Shown here one piece after another: positions 15,735 to 18,246 of a stretch of DNA of 18,246 nt. The notes beneath the pieces are model-generated. The model worked only from the letters and a program-made list of their open reading frames with translations, made no database searches and was not told the DNA's origin. Both the position numbers and the translations under genes were made by a program. The stretch is from positions 1 through 18,246 of the forward strand of contig NZ_MLQS01000006.1 in assembly GCF_001866055.1 (NCBI RefSeq). The letters are read 5' to 3'. Position 1 is the stretch's first letter. Every line of letters begins with the position of its first letter. The stretch is from Anaerobacillus alkalidiazotrophicus. Lineage in GTDB: Bacteria > Bacillota > Bacilli > Bacillales_H > Anaerobacillaceae.

Positions 15735-15775
15735 GCTAAAAGGGATCATGTCGACTAGATATGATCCCTTTTAGC
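15735..15775. terminator. Bidirectional terminator between the heme monooxygenase and ferrochelatase genes
   Basis: A perfect 15-bp stem (15735-15749 with 15761-15775) encloses an 11-base loop. On each strand an A/T-rich flank follows. It serves both convergent genes; its right arm ends directly at the ferrochelatase stop codon. Confidence 0.85.
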
Positions 15776-16735
15776 TTAATTATTTATACTAGTAAAATTT
15801 TTTAGTAGATTATTAAAAGTAGAATTAGAATGCATTTTACTTTCAACAACATCACATATAGCCGAAATAAAATCGTAAGAATCATTTAAAAAGGGTGTGC
15901 GTAAAAATTCTATACCTAGTTCATTAGCTGTTTTTTGACTAAAAACTCCAGCATCAAAATAAACTTCAGCATTTTCAGTTACTGATAAAAGGTCACACAT
16001 AATGATACTTTGTTTTCCTTCATTAGCAACTTCTTTAATAACGTCTTGAACATCTGGACCAATCCATAATTGTGGCTGTGGTCCAGCGCTACGGTAAGCA
16101 ATACGCCAGTCAAGAGAAACATTGCGAGCGATAGAAGTAGCTAATTCTTCAAATTGCGTTGTATAAGTTAAATGAGTTTCCGGTTTACCCGGTTGGCTAT
16201 GAGCAGTAAAAATGACAATACAATCATTCTTTACATCTTTAGATAGCCATGTATGAGCAGTATGTACTCTATTAGTGAAGCAATCTATGATGTTACTATC
16301 TAAATGCCAGTTTTTCACGTTTAATACAGGGATATTTATTTGTAAATCAGCTAATTTCTTATCAACTTTTTTCTCGTATAAGCCAACACCAGTTTTCGAG
16401 TAAAAAGTTGTTAAAGGGAGAGTAATAATATATTTAACGCCATCAGCAACCATCTGTTCAACAGCATCTTCAACAAAAGGCTCAGAATGTTTACACCCAA
16501 TATAAACTTTCAATTGTTCATTTGTGTTTTTACTCAAAACTGATTGAATTGCGCTCGCTTGACGTTTCGTTACTGAACCTAGTGGGTCAGCTACTCCTAA
16601 TTCTATATAGCGCAATTTAGCTTCATGTATCATTTCTTCAGATGGTTCGTGACCATGCATAATGTGAGTAAAGTAACTTGTAAGGCCATCAATTGACTTT
16701 GGAGAACCATAATTCATTATTAAAACACCAATCAT
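15776..16735 (-). CDS. hemH: Divergent ferrochelatase (HemH/CpfC family)
   Basis: A ferrochelatase-family protein of 319 residues, the usual length. The family fold is evident from VLIMNYGSP (Tyr9), YFTHIMHGHEPS, the GCKHSEPFVEDAV segment, FTAHSQP with His179 and SVTENAEVYFD with Glu257. His179 and Glu257 align with the metal-site His183 and Glu264 of Bacillus subtilis HemH. The usual PHFST motif is changed to PLTTFYSKTG, so one conserved histidine is missing. It is not in a hemEHY operon but beside a heme oxygenase and under a Fur site. Either it inserts iron in special conditions or it handles imported heme or porphyrin. AAAGGAG precedes the ATG. Confidence 0.9.
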   Translation of the reverse strand: MIGVLIMNYGSPKSIDGLTSYFTHIMHGHEPSEEMIHEAKLRYIELGVADPLGSVTKRQASAIQSVLSKNTNEQLKVYIGCKHSEPFVEDAVEQMVADGVKYIITLPLTTFYSKTGVGLYEKKVDKKLADLQINIPVLNVKNWHLDSNIIDCFTNRVHTAHTWLSKDVKNDCIVIFTAHSQPGKPETHLTYTTQFEELATSIARNVSLDWRIAYRSAGPQPQLWIGPDVQDVIKEVANEGKQSIIMCDLLSVTENAEVYFDAGVFSQKTANELGIEFLRTPFLNDSYDFISAICDVVESKMHSNSTFNNLLKNFTSINN

Positions 16736-16774
16736 TTTTATCGCTCCTTTATTAACTGTAGTTATGAAAGATGA

Positions 16775-16789
16775 TGATAATCATTATCA
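16775..16789. promoter_or_regulatory. Fur box upstream of the ferrochelatase gene
   Basis: Perfect 7-1-7 repeat TGATAAT-C-ATTATCA, about 40 bases before the ferrochelatase start. Same core as the site at 15340-15374, so the gene is expected to be iron-repressed. Confidence 0.88.
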
Positions 16790-16895
16790 AGTATAATTAA
16801 TTTTATCAAATCATGACAGTGAAGTATAGTAATTTTAAGAAAAATAAATGTTATGAAAGTGTTGACTTTATGAATTCAATATAGTTAAATACAAT

Positions 16896-16910
16896 TGATA
16901 ATGATTTTCA
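16896..16910. promoter_or_regulatory. Fur box upstream of the binding-lipoprotein gene
   Basis: TGATAAT-G-ATTTTCA, six of seven positions symmetric, a weaker version of the other two sites. It lies 32 bases before the ATG at 16943, after a TTGACT at 16862-16867. It should repress the gene on the plus strand when iron is plentiful. Confidence 0.75.
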
Positions 16911-16942
16911 ATATCGATATACATAATTGGAGGAACATCATA

Positions 16943-17956
16943 ATGAAGAAGCAACTATTCTATTTATTTTTATTTGCAGTTTTATCTATCTTTATTTTAG
17001 TAGGTTGTGGTAAACAAGAAACTGACGCTAATGAGGAAGTTTCTGAACCTACTGAAACTGAACAAGAAATACAAGAAGAAGTAATTGAAGAAGAGGAAAG
17101 TCATTATCCAATTACTGTTACTGATTCTGCTGGAAGAGAATTAATATTTGAAAGTGCACCACATAGAATTGCAACAGTCATTCCTGGAGATATGGAAATC
17201 ATTTATGCATTAGGTGGGGAACTTGCTGCTAGACCGCAATCAAGTGGAGAAGTAAGACCACCAGAGGCGGAGTCTTTAGATGTTATTGGTCATCCGCATG
17301 ATATCAACTTTGAAATATTAGCAAGCCTTGGTGTAGACTTATTTATTGGCCATTCAAGAGTAAATATGAAAGACATTGAAACTCTTGAAGCACTGGGGAT
17401 TAACGTATTATTATCACATGGCGATAGTTTTGAAGATATTATCGGCTTAATAAACTTGTATGGTCGAATACTAGATAAAGGATCTGAAGCTGAACAATTA
17501 ATTCATGAGATTGAAAACGAAATAAACGCACTTATAGGAAACCAACCTGAACAACCAATGAAAACGTTAATTTTATTTGGAACAGTAGATGAGACGATGG
17601 CTGCATTGCCTCAATCATTAGTAGGAAGTTTATTCGAATTAGTAGGTACTGAAAATGTTGCTAGCGGTCTTCCGAGGTTAGATCGATATCCGACTTATGC
17701 TCAGTTGAGCTTAGAAAGGGTATTAGAAGCAAATCCAGATGTAATTTATTTCATGGCTCATGGAGACCCACAAGCAGTGTTAGACAATTTCCAAAGTGAA
17801 ATGTCAAAAAATCCAGCGTGGAATAATTTAACTGCCGTTAAAAACGATAATTTAATTATTTTACCACATAGTCTTTTCGGTACAAATCCAGGACCGAGAA
17901 TAGTAGAATCTTTACAATATTTAAGTGAAAGTCTTGAGAGTATTACAATTGAATAA
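16943..17956 (+). CDS. Heme/iron-compound ABC transporter substrate-binding lipoprotein (IsdE/BtuF-like)
   Basis: A class III (helical-backbone) binding protein of 337 residues. Residues 1-22 form a lipoprotein signal (LVGC, Cys22), then a long acidic linker (27-53) and the TroA/BtuF fold, starting VTDSAGRELIFESAPHRIATV and ending NNLTAVKNDNLIILP. Comparison with IsdE suggests heme as ligand: His273 in MAHGDPQAV lies where IsdE has the heme-binding His229. IsdE's other ligand, methionine, corresponds here to His119 (IGHPHDINFE). A siderophore or cobalamin ligand remains possible. Start is ATG 16943 with GGAGG; the TTG at 16895 lies in the Fur box. No permease follows before an IS element, so the transporter's membrane parts are missing here. 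Confidence 0.88.
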   Translation: MKKQLFYLFLFAVLSIFILVGCGKQETDANEEVSEPTETEQEIQEEVIEEEESHYPITVTDSAGRELIFESAPHRIATVIPGDMEIIYALGGELAARPQSSGEVRPPEAESLDVIGHPHDINFEILASLGVDLFIGHSRVNMKDIETLEALGINVLLSHGDSFEDIIGLINLYGRILDKGSEAEQLIHEIENEINALIGNQPEQPMKTLILFGTVDETMAALPQSLVGSLFELVGTENVASGLPRLDRYPTYAQLSLERVLEANPDVIYFMAHGDPQAVLDNFQSEMSKNPAWNNLTAVKNDNLIILPHSLFGTNPGPRIVESLQYLSESLESITIE

Positions 17957-18033
17957 AAAGATTTTCGTAAATTAAATAACAATAACATTAGTAATGAAAT
18001 AGGGGCTGGGACAAAACCACCTCTTAGATGAAA

Positions 18034-18076
18034 AAAGCCGGTGAAATTTTACGACGAGTAAAATTTCACCGGCTTT
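18034..18076. terminator. Strong 19-bp hairpin before the IS element
   Basis: A perfect 19-bp stem (18034-18052 with 18058-18076) with a 5-base loop; A's lie to the left and T's occur on the right. It can terminate transcription from both directions. It ends the binding-lipoprotein gene and may also shield the IS gene from read-through. It is preceded by GGGGCTGGGACAAAA (18002-18016), a phrase that I recall often near IS1182-type copies. Confidence 0.7.
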
Positions 18077-18094
18077 GATTATTTTTAATAAAAA

Positions 18095-18157
18095 TAAGGA
18101 CCACTTCTGATAAAATAAAGTTACCATACCAAATTTCAACAGAAAGAAGGGTCCTTA
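18095..18157 (+). repeat. Inverted repeat covering the transposase ribosome site
   Basis: TAAGGACCACTTCT (18095-18108) and AGAAGGGTCCTTA (18145-18157) are complementary apart from one unpaired base. The right arm contains the Shine-Dalgarno AGAAGG and the first base of the transposase ATG, so the structure would hide the start in read-through transcripts. It may also be the terminal repeat region of the element. Confidence 0.6.
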
Positions 18158-18246
18158 TGTTTAAAGATTATAACATGAACCAATTAGTTTTGCCTTTAGA
18201 TTTAGAAGTAAAATTACAAAAAAATGATATTGCCTTCCATGTCCAC
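18157..18246 (+). mobile_element. IS1182-family transposase, 5' end (partial)
   Basis: The last 30 codons of the window open with MFKDYNMNQLVLPLDLEVKL and run off the edge in frame. This N-terminus is characteristic of IS1182-family transposases in Bacilli. The start ATG 18157 has the AGAAGG ribosome site six bases upstream. The DDE domain and the right end lie beyond the window, so completeness cannot be judged. Confidence 0.75.

Overview
The window looks like a low-GC Gram-positive genome of the Bacillaceae type. The 23S and 5S rRNA sequences are Bacillus-like, intergenic DNA is very AT-rich, ribosome binding sites are strong GGAGG types, GTG/TTG starts are common, exported proteins are lipoproteins, and an IS1182-type transposase begins at the right edge. 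These are judgements from reading the sequence, not database results.

Layout. (1) 1-600: the 3' end of a 23S gene, a 5S gene and a terminator, ending an rRNA operon. (2) 787-4810: a loose accessory zone with a PAS-GGDEF diguanylate cyclase, a structured non-coding element probably derived from an IS200/IS605-like sequence, a minus-strand ACR3/BASS-type transporter, a broken lipoprotein gene, a small membrane protein, and a catalase C-terminal relic on the minus strand. (3) 4968-13204: a long colinear gene set: rhodanese lipoprotein, small membrane protein, TVP38/DedA-like protein, YbhN-like flippase-fold protein, a PrdB-like selenoprotein, a YnjB-type binding lipoprotein, two permeases, a YnjD-type ATPase and a YnjF-type CDP-alcohol phosphatidyltransferase. 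It is followed, after a terminator, by a separately promoted triple-rhodanese lipoprotein of the YnjE type. (4) 14815-15249: an unrecognised membrane protein. (5) 15340-17956: a Fur-controlled heme locus with an IsdG-type heme monooxygenase, a divergent ferrochelatase on the minus strand and an IsdE/BtuF-type heme- or siderophore-binding lipoprotein. (6) 18034-18246: a strong hairpin and the start of an IS1182-family transposase.

The main discovery is in region 3. Two apparent ORFs (8016-8486 and 8505-8756) are one gene read through an in-frame TGA. The TGA lies at the redox position of a UxxC motif in a D-proline-reductase PrdB-like protein. Directly downstream is a two-part hairpin whose apical loop begins with G 22 nt into the TGA-numbered sequence, as expected of a bacterial SECIS element. 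The gene is therefore very probably a selenoprotein, not a pseudogene.

Its neighbours correspond to the Escherichia coli ydjX/Z (TVP38) and ynjB-C-D-E-F genes. The cell would thus have an ABC importer, membrane-attached sulfurtransferases, a cytosolic selenol/thiol redox protein and three lipid-related membrane proteins encoded together. I infer a system that imports and handles a sulfur- or selenium-containing (or otherwise redox-active) small molecule, possibly coupled to a lipid; the substrate cannot be read from the sequence.
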